Below, piece after piece: positions 17,664 through 27,102 of a DNA stretch of 64,000 bases. Each line of letters opens with the position of its first letter. The stretch's first letter is position 1. Source of the DNA: Nocardiopsis sp. CC223A (GTDB taxonomy: Bacteria; Actinomycetota; Actinomycetes; Streptosporangiales; Streptosporangiaceae); the NCBI RefSeq assembly GCF_030766825.1, contig NZ_JASFDV010000016.1:31917-95916 (forward strand), read 5' to 3'. A program made the translations under genes and the position numbers. The notes below the pieces were generated by a model, which was not told the origin of the DNA, did no database searches, and was given only the letters and a program-made list of their open reading frames with translations.

Positions 17664-18382
17664 CAGACGTCGTCCCCGTCAGGGCTCGCGCCCTCGCCCG
17701 GTTCTTCGGGGGCTCCGGACTCCTGCGACCCCTCCTGCTCGGCCACCCGGGGACGCTCCTCGGGATCGCCGAGGTCGTACTCCACGACGATCGGGTTCAG
17801 CAGTCCGGTGAGCTGGCCGTAGGTGGTCGGCCCGATGACGCGGGCGGCGATGCGCCCGTCGGGGTCGATGACCAGGGTGCTGGGGATGGCGCGCGGCGGG
17901 ACCGTGCCGCGGAACGCCTGGGGCACCTCGCCGGGCTGGTCGTACAGGCTCGGGTACTCGACGCCCTTGGTGTCGAGGTAGGTGCGGGCGGCGGTGTCGT
18001 CGTCCTTGATGTTGACGCCGAGGAAGTCCACGCCCAGGTCGGTGTACTCGGCGTGCACCTCGTCCAGGACGGGCTGCTCGGTGCGGCAGGGACCGCACCA
18101 GCTGGCCCAGACGTTGAGGACGACGATGCCGCCGGCGTAGTCGGCCAGCTCGATCTCGTCGCCGTCCAGGGTGGTGCCGGAGAAGTCGGGTGCGTCGACC
18201 CGCTCGTCGGCGGGGAAGGCGGTGGCGCTGCCGTCGCCCGAGATGAAGCGGTCGTCCTCACCGCCGGTCTCGATCTCGTTGCCCCCGGCGCAGCCGGTCA
18301 GGGCGAGTACGGCGGCCGCCGCGGCCGCGGCAAGGCGCGTCACAGCGCGACTGGACCGCGCGCCGGTTCTGGCACTGGGCAT
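17663..18382 (-). CDS. TlpA/ResA-like thioredoxin lipoprotein
   Basis: 239 residues. The signal sequence ends in a lipobox (VLALTGC), so it is anchored outside the membrane. Thioredoxin fold with active site WASWCGPC and the cis-Pro segment PRAIPSTLVIDPDG. It keeps apocytochrome CXXCH thiols reduced, receiving electrons from CcdA, the next gene. The C-terminal 30 residues are acidic and Pro/Gly-rich. The ATG at 18380-18382 is preferred over longer frames because it gives a complete signal peptide. Confidence 0.9.
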   Translation of the reverse strand: MPSARTGARSSRAVTRLAAAAAAAVLALTGCAGGNEIETGGEDDRFISGDGSATAFPADERVDAPDFSGTTLDGDEIELADYAGGIVVLNVWASWCGPCRTEQPVLDEVHAEYTDLGVDFLGVNIKDDDTAARTYLDTKGVEYPSLYDQPGEVPQAFRGTVPPRAIPSTLVIDPDGRIAARVIGPTTYGQLTGLLNPIVVEYDLGDPEERPRVAEQEGSQESGAPEEPGEGASPDGDDV

Positions 18383-18565
18383 CGAGGAGACCTCGCGAAC
18401 GGGGTGTGAACTGGGCGGACTACGACAACGACAAAGTGTAGTAGACACCCTGGGGCCCGTTCCGCCGCCCCGGTGCAAGGATCGTCCGTCCCTGGTGGGA
18501 GGGCCGGCACGAGAGCGGGATCACCCGTGGGGATCCGGGTGTCCCGCCCTGCGCGTTCCGGCGGC

Positions 18566-18597
18566 GGCCGGGAGGGGTCGAACACCCCGGCCCGGCC
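18566..18597 (-). terminator. Hairpin downstream of the small HTH gene
   Basis: GC-rich arms at 18566-18578 and 18584-18597 (GGCCGGG..GGGT / ACCCC..CCCGGCC) around loop CGAAC, with a short internal mismatch, ten bp beyond the stop of the HTH gene. No T run, so the call is moderate. Confidence 0.5.
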
Positions 18598-18606
18598 GTT
18601 CCGCGA

Positions 18607-18810
18607 TCATCCCGCCTCGACGAAAGCCTCACGGAGGTAGTCGTGGACGGCCCGCTCGGGGACCCGATAGGAACGCCCCACGCGGATCGCGGGGAGAACT
18701 CCCGAGTGCACCATGCGGTACACGGTCATCTTGGACACTCGCATGATCGTGGCGACCTCCGCCACGGTCAGGAACCTGACCTCTTCGAGAGGCGGCTTGC
18801 TCCCGTTCAT
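18607..18810 (-). CDS. Excisionase-type HTH DNA-binding protein
   Basis: 67 residues, essentially one winged HTH: VRFLTVAEVATIMRVSKMTVYRMVHSGVLPAIRVGRSYRVPERAVHDYL. It is the MerR/excisionase superfamily fold shared with BldC but clearly a different member (Tyr in the recognition helix, VGRSYRVPE wing). A homologue sits next to proC in mycobacteria and streptomycetes, and here proC lies a few genes away, so this is a conserved chromosomal regulator rather than a phage excisionase. Target genes unknown. Confidence 0.85.
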   Translation of the reverse strand: MNGSKPPLEEVRFLTVAEVATIMRVSKMTVYRMVHSGVLPAIRVGRSYRVPERAVHDYLREAFVEAG

Positions 18811-19063
18811 CTTCCGACGCCCTCATTCCCGGACGTGAGTATTGCCTTCCAGTTCAGCCCGGCGCGGTGCCGGTCGGGGGCGACCCCGGTATGTGCCCCG
18901 TCCCAACGCCACGCCGGCGTGTCATGCTGTCACTACTGACACGTCCGTTTTCAGAGTAGAGCGGAGTTCCCGTCTGCGAAAGGTCGTTTGTGGTGTCTTC
19001 CGAGCAATACCCGGAAGGCGCCCCGGGTGATGTTTAACAGTGGGTATAAATGGCCGACACGGC

Positions 19064-19861
19064 TCAGGAGAGACCCGCCCGGGCGAGAACGTAATCGCGC
19101 AGCGGCGCGTAGTCCTCGGTCAGATAACCGTCGTCCAAAGGGACCGTGACCAGTAGTTTCCCCTCGTGTTCCGCAAGAAAGAGGGCGGGGTCGTTGCAGT
19201 CGGCGAACCCCAGTGTGGGCACTCCCGCCTCTCCGGCCGCACCCGCGAACCCGTGATCCGCGATGACCAACTGCGGCCATGGCTCGCCGCGGTCGGCGAG
19301 GTCCCCGAGGATGGCCCGCATGGCGAACGGATGGTGGCTGTGCCGGGCCAGGTGCCCGTCCGTGACGATGCCGACGCCGTCCTGCCAGACCACGAAGCGG
19401 CGGTTGGGCGGGCGTTCGGTGGTGACCTCGTAGGTGTAACCGGCGGCGGCGGTGAGGACGGGGCAGCCCTGGGCGGCCAGGGCGTCCTTCCAGAGCCGGT
19501 AGGTGCCCTGGAGCTTGTTCGGGTGCCCGGTGGCGAACATGACCCGTTCGCGGCGCTCCGCGGCCAGCGCCAGCCGGTCGGCGACGGCCTCCAGGGCGTC
19601 GACCGTGAGGTCGGGGTCGATGGTGTCGATGCCCCAGACGTACTCCTCGTCGCCGACGACGCCGCACCGCTTGCTCATCAGCGCCAGGACCTCGGAGAAG
19701 GTCCAGTCGTGGGAGAAGCTGAGGCCGAACTGGTGATAGGGGTCCTTCTGGACCAGGCGCCGGTAGTGCCGAAGATTGTTCTGGCGTGAGGTGTCGACGT
19801 GTCCGGCGATTCCCGTCCGCACCAGATGGGAGATGAGTTCAGCACGTGTCGGCGGCGTCAC
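19064..19861 (-). CDS. Putative phosphatase (actinobacterial family)
   Basis: 265 residues, no signal peptide or membrane segment. It resembles an actinobacterial family annotated only as phosphatase. Visible conserved stretches are FATGHPNKLQGTYRLWKDAL, VTDGHLARHSHHPFAMRAIL with clustered His residues, and VIADHGFAGAAGEAGVPTLGFADCNDPALFL, whose Asp/His/Asn residues would suit metal or phosphate binding. Substrate unknown. GTG start with GGAAGGGG upstream. It lies between the HTH gene and acuC. Confidence 0.55.
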   Translation of the reverse strand: MTPPTRAELISHLVRTGIAGHVDTSRQNNLRHYRRLVQKDPYHQFGLSFSHDWTFSEVLALMSKRCGVVGDEEYVWGIDTIDPDLTVDALEAVADRLALAAERRERVMFATGHPNKLQGTYRLWKDALAAQGCPVLTAAAGYTYEVTTERPPNRRFVVWQDGVGIVTDGHLARHSHHPFAMRAILGDLADRGEPWPQLVIADHGFAGAAGEAGVPTLGFADCNDPALFLAEHEGKLLVTVPLDDGYLTEDYAPLRDYVLARAGLS

Positions 19862-20085
19862 CAGGTGGTCCCCTTCCTCGTCGGGGCGAACACGTGACGC
19901 GCCGCTCGGCCACCACGGCGCCTGCTCACGTTCGCCCGGTATTCAACCTCTTCCTACCCGCTGGACGCGCGCCACGCCCCGTCCGCGGGAATTCACCCAC
20001 GCACTCACCGGGCGACATGGCTCACCAGGAAACGATACCGAGGTCACGGACATCAGGTTAGAAAATGGAAGAGACCGGAACGAAA

Positions 20086-20109
20086 GGGTGTCTTCGTGAG
20101 AAGACGCCC
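20086..20109 (-). terminator. Terminator hairpin after acuC
   Basis: Arms GGGTGTCTTC (20086-20095) and GAAGACGCCC (20100-20109), ten bp with one G-U pair, loop GTGA, 12 bp beyond the acuC stop. The following minus-strand sequence is only partly T-rich. Confidence 0.65.
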
Positions 20110-20121
20110 GAACGTCCCGGC

Positions 20122-21312
20122 TCAGAGGCTCGGGTCGATACCGTGGCTCGGGAACACCGCGGTCCGGGTCGCGTGAATGGCACGGTCCACCGGATTGCCG
20201 GGGTCGTACCCCTCCTCGAAGGGGGAGAACACCACGTCGCGGCCGTCGGTCATGTACAGCGGGGCCAGCTCGCCGGTGCGCTCCCGGACGAAGTCGCGCC
20301 AGCCCTGCGGGGTCTCGCCGTCGGGGTCCACCGGGCGGCCCGCCGCCTCGGCGAGCAGGTGGGTCCAGGCCCGGGGCACCACGTGCACCAGCCCGTACCC
20401 GCCGCCGCCGAACAGCACCCAGCGGCCGCCCGCGGTGCGCTGGGCGAGCTTGTGCAGCTCGGCGTAGGCGCGCCGTTGGCCGTCCAGGCTGAGGGTGAGA
20501 TTGGCGAGCGGGTCCAGGGCGTGCGTGTCGCAGCCCTGCTGGGTCACCAGGATCTCCGGCTGGAACTCGTGCAGCAGCGGCGGGACCACCGCGTCGAAGG
20601 CACGGTGCCAGCCGCTGTCGCCGGTGCCGGCGGGCAGGGCGACGTTGACCGAGTACCCCTCGGCGTCGGGGCCCCCGGTCTCCCCGGCCTGGCCGGTGCC
20701 CGGGAACAGGGTGACCGGCGACTCGTGGAGGCTGATGGTGAGCACCCGGGGGTCGTTGTAGAAGGCGCGCTGGACGCCGTCCCCGTGGTGGACGTCGATG
20801 TCGACGTAGGCGATGCGCTTGGCGCCCTGCTCCAGCAGCCAGGCGATGGCCAGCGCCGGGTCGTTGTAGACGCAGAAGCCCCAGGCGTTGCCGCGCATGG
20901 CGTGGTGCAGGCCGCCCGCGATGTTGGCGGCGTGCACGGACTCACCGGTCCACACCGCCCTGGCGGCGGCGACGGAGGCGCCCGAGATGAGCGCCGCCGC
21001 GTCGTGCATGTCCTTGAAGACGGGGTTGTCGGCGGTGCCGAGCATGTGGGCGTCGTCCGGTTCCAGGGTCCGCCCGGCCCGCTTGACCGCCTCGATGTAG
21101 GAGCGGTCGTGCACCAGGGCCAGGAGGTCGTCGGAGGCGGGTTCCACGTCCAGGAGCGAGACGCCGGGGGCGCTCAGGACTCCCAGTTCGCGGGCGAGCG
21201 CCATGGTCAGCTCGACCCGGATCGGTGCCATCGGATGCTGCGGGCCGAAGTCGTAGGCCGTCAGCCCGTCGTCCCATGCCACCCGGAGCGAGCAGGACGT
21301 GCGCCCTCCCAT
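20122..21312 (-). CDS. acuC: Acetoin utilization protein AcuC (class I histone deacetylase-like)
   Basis: 396 residues. The zinc amidohydrolase fold of the histone deacetylase family: HDRSYIEAVKRAG, GGLHHAMRGNAWGFCVYND, the metal ligands in DIDVHHGDGVQRAFY, and GCDTHALDPLANLTLS. In Bacillus AcuC deacetylates acetyl-CoA synthetase; a protein or small-molecule deacetylase role is likely here. ATG start with GGGGG about nine bases upstream. Followed by its own hairpin, so probably monocistronic. Confidence 0.9.
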   Translation of the reverse strand: MGGRTSCSLRVAWDDGLTAYDFGPQHPMAPIRVELTMALARELGVLSAPGVSLLDVEPASDDLLALVHDRSYIEAVKRAGRTLEPDDAHMLGTADNPVFKDMHDAAALISGASVAAARAVWTGESVHAANIAGGLHHAMRGNAWGFCVYNDPALAIAWLLEQGAKRIAYVDIDVHHGDGVQRAFYNDPRVLTISLHESPVTLFPGTGQAGETGGPDAEGYSVNVALPAGTGDSGWHRAFDAVVPPLLHEFQPEILVTQQGCDTHALDPLANLTLSLDGQRRAYAELHKLAQRTAGGRWVLFGGGGYGLVHVVPRAWTHLLAEAAGRPVDPDGETPQGWRDFVRERTGELAPLYMTDGRDVVFSPFEEGYDPGNPVDRAIHATRTAVFPSHGIDPSL

Positions 21313-21449
21313 GTCGGTGACCCCCGTTTCAGGTGTACGTGTTCCGAAGCACACAGTACGCAAGGGCGGGCAGTGCTCAGAACCCCGGGGTGCGGGGACG
21401 ACGCGGGCCGGTGCGGGGCACCCGCACCGGCCCGGCCGCCCGTCGGGCG

Positions 21450-23333
21450 TTACTGGCCCGTGGTGACGAAGTAGCAGCTCTCGGACAGGTCTCCGCCGCC
21501 CAGGTTCACCGTCCCGTGCATGGGCCGGGTGAACAGCGAGTCGCTGTTCCCGATGACGATGCGGTACTCGCCCGGTTCGAGCTCGACCTTGAGGGTCTCG
21601 CCCTCGCCGAAGCACGAGTCGTAGGAGGGCGGCGAGCCGGGCGCGTAGGTGTCGCAGTCGTCGCACGGGGCCGCGGTGACCTCGCCGTGGACCTTGTCCG
21701 GTCCGACGTAGAGGAAGCGCAGCTCGTACGGCGAGTGGTTGACGATCTCGAAGACGAACTTGTCATTGCCCGAGCCGCCCGTGGGCGAGGCGTCCAGCTC
21801 GGTGTCGCCGATGGCGGTCACCAGGTCCATCTCCTGCTCGATGCGCCCGGCACCGATGTGGGTGACCATCGTCTCGACGTCGTCGGCCTCGTAGTCGGCG
21901 TACTCGGTCTCCAGGATCTCGACCATCGCGTCGGCCTGGTCGAACTCCTGGGACTCGACGGACTCCCAGCCGCACTCCAGGGCGGCCTCCGGGCGCTGCT
22001 CCGCGACCCGGTCGGGGATCTCGGGGGCCGCGCTCCAGTCCAGGTCCTTCAGCATGTCGATCTGGTCCAGGCCCACACACCACTCCGAGCCCAGGCGGTT
22101 GGTGCCCGTCTCGTACAGGCCGACCAGCGCCTCGGGCACCCGGCCCGCGGCCTCGGTGCCCTCGTAGTCCACCGGGATGATCGCGAAGATCTCGTGGGCC
22201 CGCAGGACGTCGTCGGTGTACTCGGGGGTGACCTCGCCGGAGAGCGAGGCGTCGGCGTTCTCCAGCAGGTCGGTCGCGTACGAGAAGTGGATGTCGGCGA
22301 CCTCGCCGTCGGTGTCCTGCCAGCGGGCGGCGGGGTGCTCGAAGTAGATCGCGTAGGAGTCCAGCGCCTGCTCGTACTCCTCGGCGGCGACGTCGCCCTG
22401 TGCCTGCTCCAGCAGCCGGCAGGCGGCGATCCCGGCACGGGCGCGGTCCATCAGCGAGGAGGAGAAGGAGAGCTGGAAGAAGTCCTCGACGGACTCGTAC
22501 TCGGCGACCGCCTCGGAGACGCCGCATTCACCGCGGGCGTGGGAGGCGTCGGCGACACGCAGCCGCCACTCGCCGAGCTGCCACACGGCGGTGAGGGAGA
22601 CGACCAGTGCGACGGCCAGACCGCCGGCCGTCAGGTAGGGCACGGCGCTGCGGGGCGGGGTGCCGCCCTGGGCGAGGACGCGCTCGTCATGGGCGCGGCC
22701 GGCGAAGAGCCCGTGCACCGCGGCGGCGAGGAACCAGACCAGGAAGATCGGGGTCCACAGCAGCAGGTTGTCGGCCGCGCCGAGGATGGCGGCGGTGACC
22801 AGCAGGCCGAGGGTGATGATCAGGGCCGCGGCGAAGAACGGCCACTGCTTGATGCGGAAGTAGCCCGCGCCCACGCCGGTGGCGTTGAGGGCCGCGGTGT
22901 GCAGTGCGGTGGGCGAGGAGAACAGGCCCAGGCGCCGGGGGCGGGGAGGCGGCGGGGGCGGACCGAACGGGCCACCGGGACCACCGGGACCACCGGGGGG
23001 ACCGAACGGGCCGCCGGGGCCCATGGGGGCGCCCGGACCGGTCGGACCGCCCGGGGCGCCGCCGGAGTACATGCCGCCGGCGGGAGTGCCGCCGTACGGG
23101 GGGTTGCCGCCGCTCGGCGGACCGGCCGGAACACCACCCGCGGGGGTACCGCCGTACGGGGGGTTGCCGCCGCTCGGCGGACCGGCCGGAACACCACCCG
23201 CGGGGGTACCGCCGTACGGGGGGTTGCCGCCGCTCGGCATGCCCTGGTCGCCCGCGGGTGGCGGGCCCCCCGGCGGGGGTACAGGGCCGCCCGGCGGCTG
23301 GGACGGATCCGGGGATGAAGGAGGAAGACTCAT
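21450..23333 (-). CDS. Proline/glycine-rich membrane protein with extracytoplasmic domain
   Basis: 627 residues. Residues 1-135 are Pro/Gly-rich and low complexity, including 20-residue repeats of the form SGGNPPYGGTPAGGVPAGPP. A segment with about four helices follows (about 165-265), then an acidic Glu/Asp-rich region of about 360 residues with several cysteines, including CDDCD and the C-terminal ESCYFVTTGQ. No catalytic motif recognised. The domain order (disordered Pro-rich head, helices, large outer domain) suggests a cell-envelope or sensing role, but function is unknown. Single gene. Confidence 0.7.
   Translation of the reverse strand: MSLPPSSPDPSQPPGGPVPPPGGPPPAGDQGMPSGGNPPYGGTPAGGVPAGPPSGGNPPYGGTPAGGVPAGPPSGGNPPYGGTPAGGMYSGGAPGGPTGPGAPMGPGGPFGPPGGPGGPGGPFGPPPPPPRPRRLGLFSSPTALHTAALNATGVGAGYFRIKQWPFFAAALIITLGLLVTAAILGAADNLLLWTPIFLVWFLAAAVHGLFAGRAHDERVLAQGGTPPRSAVPYLTAGGLAVALVVSLTAVWQLGEWRLRVADASHARGECGVSEAVAEYESVEDFFQLSFSSSLMDRARAGIAACRLLEQAQGDVAAEEYEQALDSYAIYFEHPAARWQDTDGEVADIHFSYATDLLENADASLSGEVTPEYTDDVLRAHEIFAIIPVDYEGTEAAGRVPEALVGLYETGTNRLGSEWCVGLDQIDMLKDLDWSAAPEIPDRVAEQRPEAALECGWESVESQEFDQADAMVEILETEYADYEADDVETMVTHIGAGRIEQEMDLVTAIGDTELDASPTGGSGNDKFVFEIVNHSPYELRFLYVGPDKVHGEVTAAPCDDCDTYAPGSPPSYDSCFGEGETLKVELEPGEYRIVIGNSDSLFTRPMHGTVNLGGGDLSESCYFVTTGQ
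23089..23238. repeat. Perfect 60-bp tandem repeat inside the Pro/Gly-rich gene
   Basis: The 60-bp block at 23101-23160 is repeated without a single change at 23161-23220, flanked by partial copies, giving 2.5 units. It keeps the reading frame (20 residues per unit). Nucleotide-perfect identity indicates recent duplication or homogenisation, so copy number probably varies between strains. Confidence 0.95.
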
Positions 23334-23541
23334 GAGGTAAGGCCCTGGGTCGGGTGAACGGGGGAGGCGACCCTGCCTCCTGGGGTGACGACAGGGCCTG
23401 TCGAGGGCGTTCCCGCCCTCCCTCAGAACACTACCTATGTACCCGGACAGCCCCTTCGTGCAGTCCGACCGTTTTCGGCCACCTTCGTGAGGAACCGGTC
23501 ACCGCCCCGACGCGTCTCAGCACCGCTGAGGGGCGTCGGCG

Positions 23542-24336
23542 TCAGTTCCCCGAGAGCGCGCTGCTGCGGTCCCGTGCGGCCTCGATCGCGTCCGTGAACG
23601 CGGCGCGCACCCCGTGCCGCTCCAACTCGCGCAGCGCCGCCGCGGTGGTGCCGCCCGGCGAGGTGACCGCCTCGCGCAGCACCACCGGGTGCTCCCCCGA
23701 ACCGTTGAGCATGGCGGCCGCGCCGGCGATGGTCTGCCCCACCAGTTTCTGGGCGGTGGCCCGCGGCATGCCCATCGCGACCCCGGCCTCGATCATCGTC
23801 TCGGCGATGAAGTAGAAGTAGGCGGGCCCGCTGCCGGAGATCGCGGTGACGGTGTCCATGTGCTGCTCGCCGACCCGGATCACCTCGCCGACGGCGCCCA
23901 GCAGGGACTCGGCGCGCTCCAGGTGCTCGGGCGCGGTGTGGGCGCCGCCCGCGACGGCGGTCATCCCCTGCCCCATGAGGGCAGGGGTGTTGGGCATGGC
24001 CCGCACCACCGGGGTGCCCGGGGGCAGGTGGCTCTCCAGCACGGCGGTGGTGAGCCCGGCGGCGACGGAGATGACGAGCCTCTCGGGGCTCAGGTGCGGG
24101 GTGATGTCGTCCAGCAGGGCGACCATGTCCTGCGGCTTGAGGGCGAGCAGCAGCGTGTCGGCGCGCTTGGCGGCCTCGGCGGCGGGCACGACCTCCACCC
24201 CGTAGCGCTCGCGCAGTTCGGCGGCGTGCTCCGCGCGCGGCTCGGTGACGAGGACGTCCTCCGGCGTGTGGCCCTTGGCCAGCATCCCGGCGAGCAGCGC
24301 CTCGCCCATCTTCCCGGCACCGATGATCGCGATCAT
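23542..24336 (-). CDS. proC: Pyrroline-5-carboxylate reductase
   Basis: 264 residues. It catalyses the last step of proline synthesis, NAD(P)H-dependent reduction of pyrroline-5-carboxylate. The Rossmann motif IAIIGAGKMGEALLAGML opens the protein; VRAMPNTPALMGQGMTAVA and the C-terminal signature LREAVTSPGGTTAAALREL are complete. ATG with AGAGAGGA upstream. The downstream neighbour on the genome is an isomerase-like gene, also seen next to proC in other actinobacteria. Confidence 0.96.
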   Translation of the reverse strand: MIAIIGAGKMGEALLAGMLAKGHTPEDVLVTEPRAEHAAELRERYGVEVVPAAEAAKRADTLLLALKPQDMVALLDDITPHLSPERLVISVAAGLTTAVLESHLPPGTPVVRAMPNTPALMGQGMTAVAGGAHTAPEHLERAESLLGAVGEVIRVGEQHMDTVTAISGSGPAYFYFIAETMIEAGVAMGMPRATAQKLVGQTIAGAAAMLNGSGEHPVVLREAVTSPGGTTAAALRELERHGVRAAFTDAIEAARDRSSALSGN

Positions 24337-24445
24337 GAAAGGGTCCTCTCTGCGGTCCCCTCCAACGCTAGCCGCCCCGGGGAACCGGAGCGGACACCAC
24401 GTCTCACCCAGCGATACCGTTCACCCAGTGGTACCGGGCGCCGGG

Positions 24446-25381
24446 TCAATCGTCGTCGCCGCCCTCGACCGTTCCCGAGGAGTCCACCTCGAACAGCCGG
24501 GGCGGGGCGGGCGGGCGGCGGCGCAGCAGGGCGATCCGCTCGCGCCGGTCGCGGGACCGCGGCGCCCCCGCGGGCTCGGCGGGCCGGGCGAAGTGCAGCC
24601 GGGTGAAGGCCAGCGCCTCGGCCAGCTCCCGCAGCCGGGCCTGGCGGTCGGGCGCCTTGCGGGTGCTCACCTCCAGCACCAGCTGCCCCTCGAACCCGCC
24701 CGCGGCCAGGTACTCCAGGACCTCGGCGACCGGCTGGCGGCCGCGGCCCGGGATGAGGTGCTCGTCGAGGTTCTGCCCGCCGAAGCCGTCGGCGACGTGG
24801 ATGTGGGAGAGCCGGTCGCCCAGCCGTTTGGCCATGTCCATGGCGTCGGAGCCCGACATCGCGGTGTGCGACATGTCGAGGGTGACGTCGGCGTAGTCGC
24901 GGTCGAGGGGGTTCCAGCTCGGGGCGTAGGGCACGACCTCGCGGTCGCGCACGCGCACCGGGTACATGTTCTCGACGGCGAAGACGACGTCGGTCTCCTC
25001 CTGCATGCGGGCGACGCCGACCTCGAACTCGCGGGCGTAGTCGCGCTGCCAGCGGAAGGCGGGGTGGACCACGACGGTCTTGGCGCCCAGGGCCTCGGCC
25101 ATCTCCTTGGACCGGACGAGCTTGCCCCAGGGCTCGCGCCCCCACACCCGCTGGGTGAGGACGAGACACGGGGAATGGACCGCGGTGACCGGGATCCGGT
25201 GGTAGTCGGAGAGCCGCCGCAGCAGGTCGATGTCCTGGCTGGCGGGGTCGGAGGAGACGAGCACCTCGATGCCGTCGTACCCCAGTTTCGCGGCGATCTC
25301 GAAGGCGGCCGGGGTCTTCTCAGGGTAGACCGACGCCGTCGAGAGGACGACGGGCGCGTCTGGTACCTGGATAGCGCTCAC
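24446..25381 (-). CDS. Sugar phosphate isomerase/epimerase-family (TIM barrel) protein
   Basis: 311 residues, an AP-endonuclease-2-like TIM barrel. Conserved metal-site segments are [49 protein letters not shown] and LSHIHVADG, with Glu, Asp and His residues at strand ends. The C-terminal 45 residues are Arg/Pro-rich. Substrate unknown. Chosen start is GTG at 25379-25381, giving [20 protein letters not shown]; upstream frame has no ribosome site. It lies upstream of proC on the same strand with a gap of about 110 bp. Confidence 0.75.
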   Translation of the reverse strand: MSAIQVPDAPVVLSTASVYPEKTPAAFEIAAKLGYDGIEVLVSSDPASQDIDLLRRLSDYHRIPVTAVHSPCLVLTQRVWGREPWGKLVRSKEMAEALGAKTVVVHPAFRWQRDYAREFEVGVARMQEETDVVFAVENMYPVRVRDREVVPYAPSWNPLDRDYADVTLDMSHTAMSGSDAMDMAKRLGDRLSHIHVADGFGGQNLDEHLIPGRGRQPVAEVLEYLAAGGFEGQLVLEVSTRKAPDRQARLRELAEALAFTRLHFARPAEPAGAPRSRDRRERIALLRRRPPAPPRLFEVDSSGTVEGGDDD

Positions 25382-25485
25382 GTGGACAGGGTATGCGCTC
25401 CGGCCCGCCCCGTGCGTAGCCGCCGTGTGAACGTGGCGTGCCGCCGGCCCGCCCCCGCGGGACACGGCGCGTAGGCTCTTCGGTC

Positions 25486-26178
25486 ATGATCCCCGCAGAG
25501 GCCGTCCCGAGCCCGAACATCTGGCGCCATCCCGACATCTACGAGCTGGAGAACCTCGCCGTGGACCCCGACGGGGTCATCGAGGCGGCGATGGAGCGCA
25601 TCCGCCCGGTGGCGGGCGCCCGGGTACTGGACATCGGCTGCGGCACCGGCTTCCACCTGCCCCGGTTCGCGCGGGGTGCGGCCCGGGTGACCGGGGTGGA
25701 ACCCCACCCCGCGCTGGCGGCGCGGGCCCGGGCCCGGGTGGCGGGGCTGGCGAACGTCGAGGTGCTGAACGGGGTGGCCCAGCGGCTGCCCGTCCCCGAC
25801 TCCGTCGTCGAGGTCGCGCACGCCCGCTGGGCCTACTTCTTCGGTCCCGGCTGCGAGCCCGGCCTGGCCGAACTCGGCCGGGTGATGCGACGCGGCGGGG
25901 TCGCGTTCGTGATCGACAACGACGCGACCCGCTCCACGTTCGGCGCCTGGTTCCGGCGGTCCCTGCCGTCGTACGACCCGGCCGCCGTCGAACGGTTCTG
26001 GTCCTCCCACGGGTTCGGGCGCGAGGCCCTGACGATGCGCTGGGACTTCACCGACCGCCGCGCCTTCGAGGCGGTGGTGGGGATCGAGTTCCCTCCGGCC
26101 CTGGCCGCGGAGATCATCGCGGCGCATCCGGGGACCGCGGTGGACTACGCGGTCAATCTCTGGTGGCGGAGGTACTGA
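25486..26178 (+). CDS. SAM-dependent class I methyltransferase
   Basis: 230 residues. The SAM motif VLDIGCGTGFHLPRFA (about residues 46-61), acidic residue at the end of strand 2 in VTGVEPHP, and the motif II-like region VVEVAHARWAYFFGPGCEPGLAEL define a Methyltransf_11-type enzyme. The substrate-binding part after residue 140 is not recognisable. ATG at 25486 chosen because the longer frame adds only Arg/Pro-rich sequence. Divergent from the isomerase-like gene. Confidence 0.8.
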   Translation: MIPAEAVPSPNIWRHPDIYELENLAVDPDGVIEAAMERIRPVAGARVLDIGCGTGFHLPRFARGAARVTGVEPHPALAARARARVAGLANVEVLNGVAQRLPVPDSVVEVAHARWAYFFGPGCEPGLAELGRVMRRGGVAFVIDNDATRSTFGAWFRRSLPSYDPAAVERFWSSHGFGREALTMRWDFTDRRAFEAVVGIEFPPALAAEIIAAHPGTAVDYAVNLWWRRY

Positions 26179-26276
26179 GGGCACCGGGTCCAGGGGTGCG
26201 GGCCGCCGGGGTCACCCCCCGGGAGAGCGTGCGCCCGCGGCCGTCCGCGCCGGGCGCGCGGCCTGCGGGGGCGGCG

Positions 26277-26849
26277 TCACAGCCGCACGGCTCCGGCGAG
26301 GTTGTAGCGGGTGACGTCCCGCTCGCGGACTCTGTCGCCCGACCGGGGGGCGTCGATCATCCGGCCGTTGCCGAGGTAGATGGCGACGTGGTAGGCGTAG
26401 CCGCCGCTGTCGGTCCAGTAGAGGAGGTCGCCCCTCCTGGCGTTGGAGTAGCTCACCCGGGTGCCGTGGTCCACCTGGTCCTGGGCGATGCGGGGCAGGG
26501 TCACCCCGGCCTGCTTGAACGACCACTGGACGAGCCCGGAGCAGTCGAAGCCGCCGGGTCCGTCGCCGCCCCAGGAGTAGGGGGTCCCCTTCTGGGACTC
26601 GGCGGCATCGATCGCCCTCTCCGCGGTGGCGGAGGAGAGCTGGTGGACGCGCTCGCCCTGGCCCGCCGGGGTGGCGGCGGGGGCCGCCTGCGCGAGTCCG
26701 GGTGCGGCGCCGAACACCAGCGCGGCGGCGAGGGCGGCCACGGAGAGTGCACGCGCCCCCGTGCGTGGCCGCCGGAAGTGCGCGGCCCGTCGCCCCGGGT
26801 CCGCGGGACGACAGGCCTGCGTTTGCTCGTGGTGTCGCGGTATTCGCAC
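26277..26849 (-). CDS. Secreted NlpC/P60 (C40) peptidoglycan peptidase
   Basis: 190 residues. A long basic N-region and signal peptide (core ALSVAALAAALVFGAAPGLAQA) are followed by a short linker and the NlpC/P60 domain. The catalytic Cys is in GGFDCSGLVQWSFKQ, the His in AYHVAIYLGNGRMIDAP, with RRGDLLYW between. It should cut the stem peptide of peptidoglycan. A -10-like TAGACT lies about 120 bp upstream, so the transcript has a leader of roughly 110 bases that can fold locally. Confidence 0.9.
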   Translation of the reverse strand: MRIPRHHEQTQACRPADPGRRAAHFRRPRTGARALSVAALAAALVFGAAPGLAQAAPAATPAGQGERVHQLSSATAERAIDAAESQKGTPYSWGGDGPGGFDCSGLVQWSFKQAGVTLPRIAQDQVDHGTRVSYSNARRGDLLYWTDSGGYAYHVAIYLGNGRMIDAPRSGDRVRERDVTRYNLAGAVRL

Positions 26850-26974
26850 TGGTCCTCCACATGCCGAATGTCGGTTCGCCGTGGCGCCCGCGTCCCTGCG
26901 ACGCGGATGGGTCGGTCACGACGCGCATTTCATTCGTCACACAGACACCACGAGAAGTCACTCTCCGTAGTCTA
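26850..26974 (-). promoter_or_regulatory. Promoter and structured 5' leader of the NlpC/P60 gene
   Basis: Minus-strand TAGACT (plus 26969-26974) is a good actinobacterial -10. The leader between it and the start contains the hairpin CCGCGTC / GACGCGG and a second small one (CCGA-CAT-TCGG). Actinobacterial genes of this family are often under a c-di-AMP riboswitch; the conserved riboswitch core was not recognised here, so only a structured leader is claimed. Confidence 0.4.
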
Positions 26975-27102
26975 ATCGGCCTCCAAAAAAGGTAAAGCAT
27001 CCTTGACGCAGGGTGGCGAAACCAGGTCAGGCCATGGGCAACCGCCCTCCCCCGGCGCGGCTCCGTCACCCACCGTCGCGGACGGCGCCGGGGTGGCGTT
27101 CG

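Noticed and set aside
18607..18810. Phage excisionase as a sign of an integrated element
   Set aside because: No integrase, attachment repeats or phage genes are near; homologues of this HTH protein are part of the conserved proC neighbourhood in actinobacteria.
26850..26974. c-di-AMP (ydaO-type) riboswitch before the NlpC/P60 gene
   Set aside because: Expected from family context, but the conserved core and pseudoknot could not be identified by eye; only local hairpins are seen. A covariance-model search would decide.
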